Source: Lachnospiraceae bacterium UBA7199 (lineage in GTDB: Bacteria; Bacillota; Clostridia; Lachnospirales; Lachnospiraceae). Taken from it: DNA of 54,305 nucleotides. Every line of letters starts with the position of its first letter. Position 1 is the stretch's first letter. This document shows, one piece after another, positions 1 to 7,997 of the stretch. Position numbers and translations under genes: made by a program. The notes under the pieces are model-generated. The model worked only from the letters and a program-made list of their open reading frames with translations, ran no database searches and had not been told where the DNA came from. The stretch is taken from the NCBI GenBank assembly GCA_002490775.1, contig DKUR01000031.1, forward strand, positions 1 through 54,305, read 5' to 3'.

Positions 1-16
1 AGTGATTCAGGTGTGA

Positions 17-100
17 GCAAATCCTATTCGCAAAGCGAATTTTAGATGGATTTGCGAATGTTACTGTGAACAAAGTGAACAGTAACTAACCTGTTACTGT
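17..100. repeat. Nested inverted repeats at window edge
   Basis: Several short palindromes are packed next to the carboxypeptidase stop codon. GCAAATCC (17-24) pairs with GGATTTGC (48-55). ATTCGC (26-31) pairs with GCGAAT (35-40), and the longer ATTCGCAAA (26-34) can instead pair with TTTGCGAAT (51-59). GTTACTGT (60-67) pairs with ACAGTAAC (79-86) and occurs again at 93-100. The block could be the terminator region of the minus-strand gene that ends at 102, but there is no clean T-run. It could also be an intergenic palindromic repeat. Nothing coding is visible in 1-101. Confidence 0.5.
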
Positions 101-101
101 G

Positions 102-1268
102 TCATTTTGCAACGAGATACGCTCCCCAGGCGTCCTTCAGGTAATCCAGGAAGCCTGCCTTCTCCACATCCTCCGCCACCAAAAGCTTCACGCTTCCAAT
201 CTGTTTTCCGTTCAGGCTGTACCGGGCCTCTCCGGCTGTCTGCCCTTTTTTCAGGGGCGCCTTCAATTCCTCCGCCAGCCGGATCTCCTTTTCCACCGCC
301 GACAGGTCATCCCCCGCTGTGTCCAGATACCGGAATTCCCCCTCATAGCGGCAGGATACCCGGTCCTTTACGCCGCCCTTCACCGCGGCCTCCGGCAGGA
401 CATCCTTATTTTCATCCGTATACAGGGCGCATTTGCCAAAGCCGTAGTTCAAAAGCTCCGCCGCGTTGGCAAATCTTGTTTTGGAGTCGGGAGCCGTCAG
501 GATAACGCTGATCAGCTCCACCCCGTTCCTGACTGCCGTGGCGGACAGGCAGTATTTGGCGATGCTGGTGCTGCCCGTTTTGAGCCCCTTGCAGCCCTCG
601 TAGCTGCGCAGCAGCTTGTTGGTGTTTGTCAGGCCGAATTCCTTCGTTCCCTGGCGCGTCACATGGGTGATATTTTCCATCCACACCGTCGTGTAATCGT
701 AAATCTGGGGGAATCTCGTCACCAGCTCTCTGGACATGATGGCGATATCCCTGGCCGTGGTATAATGCTCCGGATCCTCCGTCAGGCCGCAGCAGTCCAC
801 AAAATGAGTGTTTTTCATGCCAAGCTCCTTTGCCCGCTCGTTCATCCTGTTCACAAACTCCTGCTCCGTACCGCCGATGTGCTCCGCCATAGTCACCGCC
901 GCGTCGTTTCCTGACGCGATCATGATGCACTTAAGCAGCGTCTCCACCGTCTGGCGCTCCCCCTCCTCCAGATACACCTGGGAGCCGCCCATGGATTTCG
1001 CGTGGGCGCTGGTCACCGCCTCGTCCGACAGCTTCACTTTCCCGCTTTCTACCGCCTCCAGAATGAGCAGCGCCGTCATAATCTTTGTCACGCTGGCGGG
1101 GCTGCGCTTCTCATCCGCCGCCTTCTCGTAAAGTACCGTGCCTGTGGACGCCTCCATTAAAATCGCCGAGGGAGCTTCCACCTCCACCCCCTCCGCCCGC
1201 GCCCCAAGGGGGGCGATTCCATGGAAAGCCATCAGAAACCCAAGCATCACTGCCAGAATTTTTTTCAT
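102..1268 (-). CDS. dacF: D-alanyl-D-alanine carboxypeptidase (PBP5/DacF family)
   Basis: A serine-type carboxypeptidase (388 aa) that trims the terminal D-Ala from peptidoglycan stem peptides outside the membrane. A signal peptide covers about residues 1-25 (MKKILAVML start, hydrophobic core, cut near ARA/EG). All three penicillin-binding motifs are visible: SxxK in ASVTK, SGN in MIASGNDAA, and KTG in GLKTGSTS. The C-terminal 100 residues fit the PBP5 beta-rich domain. The frame is open further upstream, but MKK at 1268 is chosen because the signal peptide begins there and an AGGAG lies 10 nt upstream. That Shine-Dalgarno sits in the 3' arm of a terminator-like hairpin. Base composition and codon choice look clearly more GC-rich than in the genes beyond 2 kb. 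DacA is an equally valid name. Confidence 0.93.
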   Translation of the reverse strand: MKKILAVMLGFLMAFHGIAPLGARAEGVEVEAPSAILMEASTGTVLYEKAADEKRSPASVTKIMTALLILEAVESGKVKLSDEAVTSAHAKSMGGSQVYLEEGERQTVETLLKCIMIASGNDAAVTMAEHIGGTEQEFVNRMNERAKELGMKNTHFVDCCGLTEDPEHYTTARDIAIMSRELVTRFPQIYDYTTVWMENITHVTRQGTKEFGLTNTNKLLRSYEGCKGLKTGSTSIAKYCLSATAVRNGVELISVILTAPDSKTRFANAAELLNYGFGKCALYTDENKDVLPEAAVKGGVKDRVSCRYEGEFRYLDTAGDDLSAVEKEIRLAEELKAPLKKGQTAGEARYSLNGKQIGSVKLLVAEDVEKAGFLDYLKDAWGAYLVAK

Positions 1269-1322
1269 AAAAAAACCGCTCCTGTTCCATCGTCTATGTA
1301 AATATAGATGATGGACGAGCGG
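1269..1322 (-). terminator. Terminator hairpin that contains the dacF SD
   Basis: On the minus strand CCGCTC (1322-1317) pairs with GAGCGG (1281-1276), TCCATC pairs with GATGGA (1315-1310 with 1291-1286), and CTAT pairs with ATAG around a 6-nt loop. Seven T follow (1275-1269), directly before the dacF ATG at 1268. It is placed to terminate transcripts of the CmpB-type gene ending at 1334. The AGGAG used by dacF lies in the 3' arm, so folding would also hide that ribosome binding site. Confidence 0.75.
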
Positions 1323-1333
1323 TTTATGCATTC

Positions 1334-1912
1334 CTACCTGCCGAAATTTTCCAAAAACACCCGCACAGGCTCTGGCATGCTCTCCTTTTTCGCGATGCAC
1401 AGATGGATCGTAAAATCCACCAGATAATAAACAATCAAAACTCTGGCCAGCAGATTTCCCACGGAACTGGGATAAGCGTTCGCCAAAGCCATCACGCCCT
1501 TGTGCAGGAAGCCAAACAGGCAGATCGTATAGAGTCCCCAGGCCAGTGTGCTTTCCAGGCAGACGATCCCTTTGTAATTAAACGGTTTTTCCTTATAATC
1601 CCACCAGACCATCCCAAACAGATGGATCATAAGCTTCGCCACAAGAAATTCAAAAAAAGTAGCGCCGATGCTGCCCAGAATATACAGCATCACATAATTT
1701 CCCTCCAGCGGCTTTAACAAAAAGTATGCCCCCACAGCCCCAAATCCATAGATCGGGCAGATCGGCCCAAAAATGAAGCCCCTGTTCACCGGTCTTTTTT
1801 CACAGAAGGACATGTAGAGGGATTCTACGCACCATCCCAGGACGCTGTATATCAAAAACCACTGCACCACATGATAGAAATCTGCCCCAAAAACTGCCAT
1901 TCTCCACGGCAT
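1334..1912 (-). CDS. CmpB-type (putative ABC-transporter type IV) membrane protein
   Basis: A 192-aa polytopic membrane protein with about five hydrophobic segments. The motifs FLIYSVLGWCVES near the N-terminus, NRGFIFGPICPIYGFGA, and WWDYKEKPFNYKG with CLESTLAWG match the family I know as putative ABC-transporter type IV (CmpB, PF06541). Its biochemical role is not established. The start at 1912 is chosen because AGAGGTG stands 5-9 nt upstream. A start at 1972 would add 20 polar residues, and its ATG and SD would both sit inside a stable hairpin. It follows rpsU, behind the rpsU terminator, and is separated from dacF by another hairpin, so it is probably monocistronic. I am sure of the family and not of any substrate. 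Confidence 0.82.
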   Translation of the reverse strand: MPWRMAVFGADFYHVVQWFLIYSVLGWCVESLYMSFCEKRPVNRGFIFGPICPIYGFGAVGAYFLLKPLEGNYVMLYILGSIGATFFEFLVAKLMIHLFGMVWWDYKEKPFNYKGIVCLESTLAWGLYTICLFGFLHKGVMALANAYPSSVGNLLARVLIVYYLVDFTIHLCIAKKESMPEPVRVFLENFGR

Positions 1913-1962
1913 ATGGTTCACCTCTTTCGAAAGATAAAAAGTATAGAATTCCACGGAGCACT

Positions 1963-2005
1963 TTTGTGCCATAGGAGATCCTTTCGGATTTCCTATGATA
2001 CAAAG
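1963..2005 (-). promoter_or_regulatory. Leader hairpin with GNRA-type loop
   Basis: On the minus strand CATAGGA (1997-1991) pairs with TCCTATG (1976-1970), and an inner ATCC-GAAA-GGAT stem (1989-1978) closes a GAAA tetraloop. Outer ACAAA/TTTGT pairing extends the base. No T-run follows, so this is not a simple terminator. It overlaps the U-tract of the rpsU terminator and lies in the 5' leader of the CmpB-type gene. An alternative ATG (1972-1970) and its AAAGGA fall inside the hairpin. Confidence 0.45.
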
Positions 2006-2030
2006 AAAACCTCCGGTTTATCGCCGGAGG
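2001..2030 (-). terminator. rpsU intrinsic terminator
   Basis: On the minus strand CCTCCGG (2030-2024) pairs with CCGGAGG (2016-2010) around a 7-nt loop, followed by the T-rich tail TTTTCTTTG (2009-2001). It starts about 17 nt after the rpsU stop. Confidence 0.88.
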
Positions 2031-2046
2031 CCCTCATCTGCACATA

Positions 2047-2223
2047 TTAGTTATACTTACGCTTACGAGCAGCTTCGGATTTCTTTTTGCGTCTCACGCT
2101 GGGTTTTTCGTAATGTTCTCTCTTACGAATCTCCTGCTGAATTCCAGCCTTTGCGCAACTTCTTTTAAAGCGACGTAACGCGCTGTCTAAAGTTTCGTTT
2201 TCTTTTACGATTACGTTTGACAT
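2047..2223 (-). CDS. rpsU: 30S ribosomal protein S21
   Basis: A 58-aa, strongly basic protein of the small subunit. In well-studied species S21 assists initiation near the anti-SD region of 16S rRNA. The translation reads MSNVIVKENETLDSALRRFK, then RSCAKAGI, QEIRKREHYEKPS and a Lys/Arg-rich tail ending RKRKYN, which is the whole family in standard length. An AGGG-rich ribosome binding site precedes the ATG. The gene has its own promoter (2320-2347) and its own terminator (2001-2030), so it is monocistronic here. Confidence 0.97.
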   Translation of the reverse strand: MSNVIVKENETLDSALRRFKRSCAKAGIQQEIRKREHYEKPSVRRKKKSEAARKRKYN

Positions 2224-2319
2224 CTTACACCCTGACCTCCCTTCAGTCCCTTCCTAGTAACAATGACTGATTGGGTTTTTCGTATTGCATATGTATGCAT
2301 ATTCACATACACTAGTACA

Positions 2320-2347
2320 ATTATATCACATATTTTTCTTACGTCAA
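2320..2347 (-). promoter_or_regulatory. Sigma-A-type promoter of rpsU
   Basis: Reading the minus strand, TTGACG (2347-2342) is followed by a 16-nt AT-rich spacer and a perfect TATAAT (2325-2320). The expected start site is about 90 nt upstream of the rpsU ATG. Confidence 0.75.
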
Positions 2348-2378
2348 TCACTATTTTAAAAAAATACTTTATCAAAAA

Positions 2379-5018
2379 TTAATTTATCTGACCTTCCAGC
2401 ACTTTTTTCGCTTCTGCTATGGCTTCGTCAATTCCTGCCGGGTTCTTGCCGCCTGCCTGAGCCATATTAGGACGTCCGCCGCCGCCGCCGCCAACGAATC
2501 CTGCAATTCCCTTAATCAGGTTTCCTGCATGTGCACCGCTCTTTAAGGCTTCCTCTGTAGCCATTGCAACCATATTTACTCTGCCATCCAAATCAGAAAT
2601 CAGTACAATCACACCTTCTTTCAGCTTTGCCTTTAGCTGATCCCCTAAATCTCTCAGACCATTCATATCCACGCCGGAAACTTTAGCCGCAAGAAGTTTT
2701 ACGCCTTTCACCTCTACTACCTGATCCATTACATTTCCCAGCGCATCCTTCGCTGCCTTGCTCTTTAAGGATTCATTTTCACTTTGAAGGGCTTTTAAAT
2801 CTGCCATCAAATGCTCCACTTTTGCCACCAGTTCTGATGGTGAAGCTTTTACTGCCGCTGCCGCCTTATGAAGAGTGTTTTCCATTTCTGCATAGTAACT
2901 TAATACACCATTTCCAGTAAGCGCTTCTATTCTCCTAACGCCTGCCGCAACGCCGCTTTCGGAAATAATTTTAAACAGCATAATGGAGGCTGTATTGGCC
3001 ACATGGGTGCCTCCGCAAAGCTCTGTGGAAAAATCCCCCATCTGCACAACTCTGACTTTTTCTCCATATTTTTCGCCAAAAAGAGCCATTGCTCCGGTTT
3101 TCTTTGCCTCTTCAATGCTCATCACCTTCGTTACTACAGGAAGCGCCTGGGCAATCTTTTCATTCACAATTTTTTCAACTTGATCCAGTTCCTCTTTTGT
3201 CATGGCTGAAAAATGACTGAAGTCAAATCTTAATCTGTCACCATTTACAAAAGATCCGGCCTGTTCCACATGAGTTCCAAGCACAGTGCGCAGCGCCTTT
3301 TGGAGAAGATGGGTAGCACTATGGTTTTTACAGGTGTCGCTTCTATTTGACTCATTCACCTGTAATGTCACCCTATCTCCCACTTTAATCATTCCTTTGG
3401 TCACTTTACCGATATGACCAATTTTTCCACCAAGCAGCTTTACTGTATCCTCTACCTGAAATTCTCCTTCTCCACAGGAAATAATCCCAGTATCAGCACA
3501 TTGCCCGCCCATAGTTGCATAAAAAGGCGTTTCATCAACAATAATGGTTCCAACCTCACCATCTGTCAGAGCTTCCACCAGTTCTGTTTCAGTGGTAAGA
3601 ACTGTAACCTTGGAATCATATACCAATTGATCATACCCTACAAAGGTTGAAGTAATAGAAGGATCAATTGACTCGTAAACGGTAACATCCGCCCCCATAT
3701 AATTAGTCACTTTGCGGGCAGACCGTGCTTTTTCCTTCTGTTCCTTCATTGCGCTTTGGAAGCCTTCTTCCTCCACTGTAAATCCTTTTTCTTCAAGGAT
3801 TTCCTTTGTAAGATCAAGAGGAAAACCATAAGTGTCATACAGCTTAAAGGCATCCACACCGCTCAAACACTTCTTTCCTTCTTTCACCATTTTTTCTTCC
3901 ATCTCGCCTAAAATACTTAAGCCCTGATCAATGGTCTTATTAAATTTATTTTCTTCCTGTGTAAGAACGTTAAAGATAAAATCCTTCTTTTCTTCTAATT
4001 CCGGATAGCCGTCTTTGCTTCCCTCAATCACGGTATTACTTAAATCTGCAAGAAATGTTCCAGAAATACCAAGCAGTCTTCCATGACGGGCCGCCCGGCG
4101 GATAATTCTTCGAAGCACATAGCCTCTTCCTTCATTAGAAGGCATAATTCCGTCTGAGATCATAAAGGTTGCAGAACGAATATGATCTGTCACGATACGA
4201 ATGGAAACATCCCATTTATATTCCACTTTATATTCCTTGCCGGAAATTTCACATACCCTGTTTCTAAGGGCGCAGATAGTGTCCACATCAAAAATAGAGT
4301 CCACATCCTGAACCACTGCCGCCAGTCTTTCAAGTCCCATACCGGTATCAATGTTTTTCTGTTCAAGTTCTGTATAATTTCCATGTCCATCATTGTCAAA
4401 CTGGGTAAAAACGTTGTTCCACACCTCTATGTACCTGTCGCAGTCACAGCCTACGGTACATCCTTCTTTTCCACAACCGTATTTTTCCCCTCTGTCATAA
4501 TAAACCTCCGAGCAGGGACCACAGGGGCCTGAGCCATGCTCCCAGAAGTTATCTTCCTTGCCAAAACGGAAAATTCTCTCAGGCGCAATACCAATTTCCT
4601 TGTTCCAGATTTCAAAAGCCTCTTCATCCTCCTGATAAATGGAAGGGTACAGCCTCTCAGGATCAAGTCCTACCACCTGTGTTAAAAATTCCCATGTCCA
4701 GGCAATTGCTTCATGCTTAAAATAATCACCAAAAGAAAAATTGCCCAGCATTTCAAAAAAAGTACCATGACGTGCTGTTTTACCAATATTTTCAATGTCT
4801 CCTGTACGAATACATTTCTGGCAGGTAGTAACTCTCTTTCTCGGCGGAATTTCCTGTCCGGTAAAATAAGGCTTCAAAGGCGCCATACCTGAGTTGATCA
4901 GTAAAAGACTATTATCATTATGGGGAACCAGCGAAAAACTTTTCATTGCAAGATGTCCCTTGCTCTCAAAAAACTCCAGGAACATTTTTCTAAGTTCATT
5001 TACACCATACTGTTTCAT
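2379..5018 (-). CDS. alaS: Alanyl-tRNA synthetase
   Basis: A class II synthetase (879 aa, normal full length) that charges tRNA-Ala. The catalytic domain is at the N-terminus (about 1-250, FFESKGH, then GMAPLKPYFTG and ARHGTFFEMLGN). A tRNA-binding region follows. The editing domain carries the zinc motifs HSATH near residue 565 and CGGTH near 665. The C-Ala domain ends with a Gly-rich GFVGGGGGG stretch typical of the family. It starts 18 nt after the glyQS stop and is surely co-transcribed with it. I see no T-box leader at either gene. No anomaly is visible. Confidence 0.98.
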   Translation of the reverse strand: MKQYGVNELRKMFLEFFESKGHLAMKSFSLVPHNDNSLLLINSGMAPLKPYFTGQEIPPRKRVTTCQKCIRTGDIENIGKTARHGTFFEMLGNFSFGDYFKHEAIAWTWEFLTQVVGLDPERLYPSIYQEDEEAFEIWNKEIGIAPERIFRFGKEDNFWEHGSGPCGPCSEVYYDRGEKYGCGKEGCTVGCDCDRYIEVWNNVFTQFDNDGHGNYTELEQKNIDTGMGLERLAAVVQDVDSIFDVDTICALRNRVCEISGKEYKVEYKWDVSIRIVTDHIRSATFMISDGIMPSNEGRGYVLRRIIRRAARHGRLLGISGTFLADLSNTVIEGSKDGYPELEEKKDFIFNVLTQEENKFNKTIDQGLSILGEMEEKMVKEGKKCLSGVDAFKLYDTYGFPLDLTKEILEEKGFTVEEEGFQSAMKEQKEKARSARKVTNYMGADVTVYESIDPSITSTFVGYDQLVYDSKVTVLTTETELVEALTDGEVGTIIVDETPFYATMGGQCADTGIISCGEGEFQVEDTVKLLGGKIGHIGKVTKGMIKVGDRVTLQVNESNRSDTCKNHSATHLLQKALRTVLGTHVEQAGSFVNGDRLRFDFSHFSAMTKEELDQVEKIVNEKIAQALPVVTKVMSIEEAKKTGAMALFGEKYGEKVRVVQMGDFSTELCGGTHVANTASIMLFKIISESGVAAGVRRIEALTGNGVLSYYAEMENTLHKAAAAVKASPSELVAKVEHLMADLKALQSENESLKSKAAKDALGNVMDQVVEVKGVKLLAAKVSGVDMNGLRDLGDQLKAKLKEGVIVLISDLDGRVNMVAMATEEALKSGAHAGNLIKGIAGFVGGGGGGRPNMAQAGGKNPAGIDEAIAEAKKVLEGQIN

Positions 5019-5036
5019 ACAAATCGTATCCTTTCC

Positions 5037-6425
5037 TTAAAATGCCAGCTTTTCTGCAAAGTAAGCGTCAAGATCGGCAATTGCCACTCTTTCCTGCTCC
5101 ATGGTATCTCTGAATCTTACTGTTACACAGGCATCTGTTTCAGAATCAAAATCATAAGTAATGCAGAAAGGCGTCCCGATTTCATCCTGGCGGCGGTATC
5201 TCTTTCCAATGTTTCCTCTGTCATCAAATTCACAATTATATTTTTTGGAAAGCTGTGTAAAAATCTTTTCTGCACCTTCATTTAATTTCTTTGAAAGAGG
5301 AAGCACGCCAATCTTTACAGGCGCCAGTGCCGGATGAAAATGAAGCACTGTTCGTACATCTCCCTCTCCAATTTCCTCCTCGTCATAGGCCCCGCAAAGC
5401 ACTGCAAGGAACAGTCTTTCCACGCCAAGAGAAGGCTCTATCACATAAGGAATATATTTTTCCCGTTTTTCATCATCAAAATAGCTCATATCCTGACCTG
5501 ATACATTCTGATGCTGTGTCAAATCATAATCGGTTCTGTCTGCAATCCCCCACAGTTCACCCCAGCCAAAGGGAAATAAAAATTCGATATCAGTGGTCGC
5601 CTTAGAATAAAAAGATAATTCTTCCTTATCATGATCGCGCACACGCATTTCCTCTTCCTTCATGCCAAGGCTCTTTAAGAAATCAATACAGTACTGTTTC
5701 CAGTAAGCAAACCACTCAAGATCCGTATCCGGCTCACAGAAAAACTCCATTTCCATCTGCTCAAATTCTCTCACACGGAAAATAAAGTTACCCGGTGTAA
5801 TTTCATTTCTGAAAGATTTGCCCACTTGGCAGATTCCAAAAGGAATCTTTTTCCTTGAAGTTCTCTGAACATTTTTAAAGTTCACAAAAATACCCTGTGC
5901 AGTTTCAGGTCTTAAATACACAGTATTCTTGGCATCCTCTGTAACCCCCTGAAAGGTTTTAAACATTAAGTTGAACTGGCGGATATCTGTAAAATTATGT
6001 TTGCCGCAGGTAGGGCAGGGAATATTATGTTCGTCAATAAAAGCCTTCATCTGTTCCTGGCTCCATCCGTCCACAGAAGTCTCAAGGGTAATTCCATTTT
6101 CGGCTACATAATCCTCAATGATCTTGTCCGCACGGAACCGTTCATGACACTCACGGCAGTCCATCAAGGGATCTGAAAAGCTTCCCAGATGTCCTGAAGC
6201 CACCCATGTCTGTGGGTTCATCAAAATTGCACAGTCGACGCCTACATTATAAGGACTTTCCATAACAAATTTCTGCCACCAGGCTTTTTTAATATTGTTT
6301 TTCAGTTCCACCCCAAGGTTTCCAAAATCCCATGTATTGGCAAGTCCCCCGTAAATTTCTGAGCCGGGATATACAAATCCCCTTGACTTCGCCAATGCAA
6401 CGATTTTTTCCATTGTTTTTTCCAT
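5037..6425 (-). CDS. glyQS: Glycyl-tRNA synthetase (single-chain alpha2 type)
   Basis: A class II synthetase (462 aa) of the homodimeric, archaeal/eukaryotic-like type, not the alpha2-beta2 GlyQ/GlyS enzyme. Visible signatures are YGGLANTWDFGNLGVELKNN at the start, a split zinc site (CRECHERFRADK and CPTCGKHNF), PETAQGIFVNFK, FGICQVGKSFRNEI, the motif 3-like EPSLGVERLFLA, and a C-terminal anticodon-binding domain. The open frame begins six codons earlier, but MEKTMEKIV is preferred because an AAAGG sits about 10 nt upstream of it. It lies 25 nt after a small lipoprotein gene and 18 nt before alaS, so both synthetases probably share one transcript. Confidence 0.96.
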   Translation of the reverse strand: MEKTMEKIVALAKSRGFVYPGSEIYGGLANTWDFGNLGVELKNNIKKAWWQKFVMESPYNVGVDCAILMNPQTWVASGHLGSFSDPLMDCRECHERFRADKIIEDYVAENGITLETSVDGWSQEQMKAFIDEHNIPCPTCGKHNFTDIRQFNLMFKTFQGVTEDAKNTVYLRPETAQGIFVNFKNVQRTSRKKIPFGICQVGKSFRNEITPGNFIFRVREFEQMEMEFFCEPDTDLEWFAYWKQYCIDFLKSLGMKEEEMRVRDHDKEELSFYSKATTDIEFLFPFGWGELWGIADRTDYDLTQHQNVSGQDMSYFDDEKREKYIPYVIEPSLGVERLFLAVLCGAYDEEEIGEGDVRTVLHFHPALAPVKIGVLPLSKKLNEGAEKIFTQLSKKYNCEFDDRGNIGKRYRRQDEIGTPFCITYDFDSETDACVTVRFRDTMEQERVAIADLDAYFAEKLAF

Positions 6426-6450
6426 AACACACTTACCTTTCATTCTTTGT

Positions 6451-7083
6451 CTATTTGAAAATAATATATGCTAACCCGTTATCCTCCGCACTACGCATAA
6501 CCGCCTTTGCGTTTCCTGATACGGTAACATTATCACTCACATAAAGAGCTTTTCCATTTAGTATAATTGTATCGCTTACATTTGTAATCAAAAGCATCGC
6601 ATCCTTCATTGCAAGAATATCCGCCTTACCCACCGTCTCATTTGCATCCTTGATGCTGCTTAAGACCACATTAAGCTCATAACCTTCCTCTGCCGCCTTT
6701 GACGCCTCTCCCATAAATAAAACTGCTTTATTAAAAGCAGCATAATCCTGCGTACTTGCATAAGTCATCTGGACGATCACCATATCGTCTTTGGCTTCCA
6801 CCTTTTCCACTGTTATGCTCCCATTTTCTGCATTTCGATTGTAGGAAGCTGCCTGGGAAAGAATCGACTGCTGCAGTTCTGCCTCATCATAATAATTCTC
6901 CGCTGCATTCTCCGGAACAAAACTCTCTGTAATATGAGACTGAACACTTCCATCCTTTCCAAAAGAAATAAACGTTCCTTCTGCCTCTTCACTTTTACTG
7001 CTACAGGAAACCATAACAGACATTGCTGCAAACGCCAATATACTTATGATCATTCTAGGTGCCGATTGATTTTGGTTTCTCAT
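6451..7083 (-). CDS. Small lipoprotein of unknown function
   Basis: A 210-aa secreted protein with a type II-like signal peptide. The basic N-terminus MRNQNQSAPR is followed by a hydrophobic core and SVMVSC near residue 27, where the Cys would be lipidated. The mature part is mixed alpha/beta and acidic, with no motif I recognise. ATG 7083 is chosen because AGGGGAA precedes it at good spacing. The frame is open 29 codons upstream, but that part overlaps the end of recO. It sits between recO and glyQS in an otherwise conserved operon, so it is probably co-transcribed. It may act at the membrane surface. The function is unknown. Confidence 0.75.
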   Translation of the reverse strand: MRNQNQSAPRMIISILAFAAMSVMVSCSSKSEEAEGTFISFGKDGSVQSHITESFVPENAAENYYDEAELQQSILSQAASYNRNAENGSITVEKVEAKDDMVIVQMTYASTQDYAAFNKAVLFMGEASKAAEEGYELNVVLSSIKDANETVGKADILAMKDAMLLITNVSDTIILNGKALYVSDNVTVSGNAKAVMRSAEDNGLAYIIFK

Positions 7084-7129
7084 TACATTCCCCTGTTTTC
7101 TTTCATTTTCCCAATCCATTATATATGAC

Positions 7130-7798
7130 TTATCTTTCAATTTCAACATGGATTTCATGCAAAATTTCAAGACTTTTCATTTTCTTATCTATAAAGCGGC
7201 TGTTGAATATCCCTGCGATCTGTGAAAGTTCTTCTAACACTTGTTTTGTTACTGTAAAAGTATAAAGCTTTTCAACAGTGGTATTCACAATATAATTGAC
7301 CGCGTACTTTGTTGAATCCAGATAAGGAGTCTCCCCCCCAGGCAGTCCCGGATATTCCCCATTTAAGGCAAGTGCTTTTATCTCAAATATGTATCTGACA
7401 AGCAAATTGGGAATTCCTTCATGCAAAAGCGCCCGAAGCGACTGATAAAGGAGCTTTAGCATTTCCTTTTCATCATTATTTTCTCTTGTATAATAGTCCA
7501 TTAGTTCTAAAAAGTACATTCCATAACAGGCAGCCTCAAAATCATCTCTCAGACCTTCAAAATAATTACTGATCACTGTATCTGAAACACTATAAGCGCT
7601 TTTCCCTGCATATAAGGAAAATTTTCCAAAGCAAAAGGGATTGGTGGATGCCAACAGCCTGCTGCCCTGCTTTCTCGCACCTCTTGCAAAAGCTGAAATC
7701 TTTCCCCGCTCCCTTGTCAATATAACTACCCGCCTGTCATATTCCCCAATGGGTTCCGTTTTTAAAATGATCCCTGTAACACCAATTAGTTCCTGCAC
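7130..7798 (-). CDS. recO: DNA repair protein RecO
   Basis: A recombination mediator that helps RecA load in the RecF pathway. It has an N-terminal OB fold (VTGIILKTEPIGEYDRRVV, RERGKISAFARGARK, LLASTNPFCFGKF) and an all-helical C-terminal half. No CxxC zinc ribbon is seen. I chose a GTG start at 7798, because AGGGAG stands 9 nt upstream and the resulting N-terminus (QELIGVTG) has the length usual for clostridial RecO. An ATG at 7816 would add six residues but has no SD. With the GTG start it overlaps yqzL by 62 bp. Its place after era and yqzL matches the Bacillus order. Confidence 0.9.
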   Translation of the reverse strand: MQELIGVTGIILKTEPIGEYDRRVVILTRERGKISAFARGARKQGSRLLASTNPFCFGKFSLYAGKSAYSVSDTVISNYFEGLRDDFEAACYGMYFLELMDYYTRENNDEKEMLKLLYQSLRALLHEGIPNLLVRYIFEIKALALNGEYPGLPGGETPYLDSTKYAVNYIVNTTVEKLYTFTVTKQVLEELSQIAGIFNSRFIDKKMKSLEILHEIHVEIER

Positions 7799-7928
7799 TC
7801 CTATCGGCTCCCTCATTTTTTTCTGGCTCTGCCTCATCAAGCATGGCAGCTTTTTCTTCCCGGTAGGCCAGATAATCCTCAATCCTTCCTGTATTTAAGA
7901 ATTGTTCCCAGTAATTTACTATTTTCAT
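7737..7928 (-). CDS. yqzL: YqzL-like small protein
   Basis: A 63-aa ORF whose first 25 residues (MKIVNYWEQFLNTGRIEDYL, then AYRE) match the pattern of the YqzL family: an aromatic-rich start, F-x-x-TG, and a YLAYK/R motif. In Bacillus yqzL lies between era and recO, exactly as here. The acidic linker and the last part of about 20 residues (from the recO GTG on) read through recO in another frame, so the tail may be a by-product of the overlap. No function is assigned in the family. The motif match and position make it real. The C-terminus is uncertain. Confidence 0.72.
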   Translation of the reverse strand: MKIVNYWEQFLNTGRIEDYLAYREEKAAMLDEAEPEKNEGADRSAGTNWCYRDHFKNGTHWGI

Positions 7929-7997
7929 CTTGTGCCCCCTAATGCTAAAAGTATTCTTTTAAAAACCATGCTATTAGGGTTTACTTTTTTGCTTTTT

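Noticed and set aside
5019..6450. T-box riboswitch at alaS or glyQS
   Set aside because: Gaps upstream are only 18 and 25 nt, too short for a leader, and no T-box sequence was seen.
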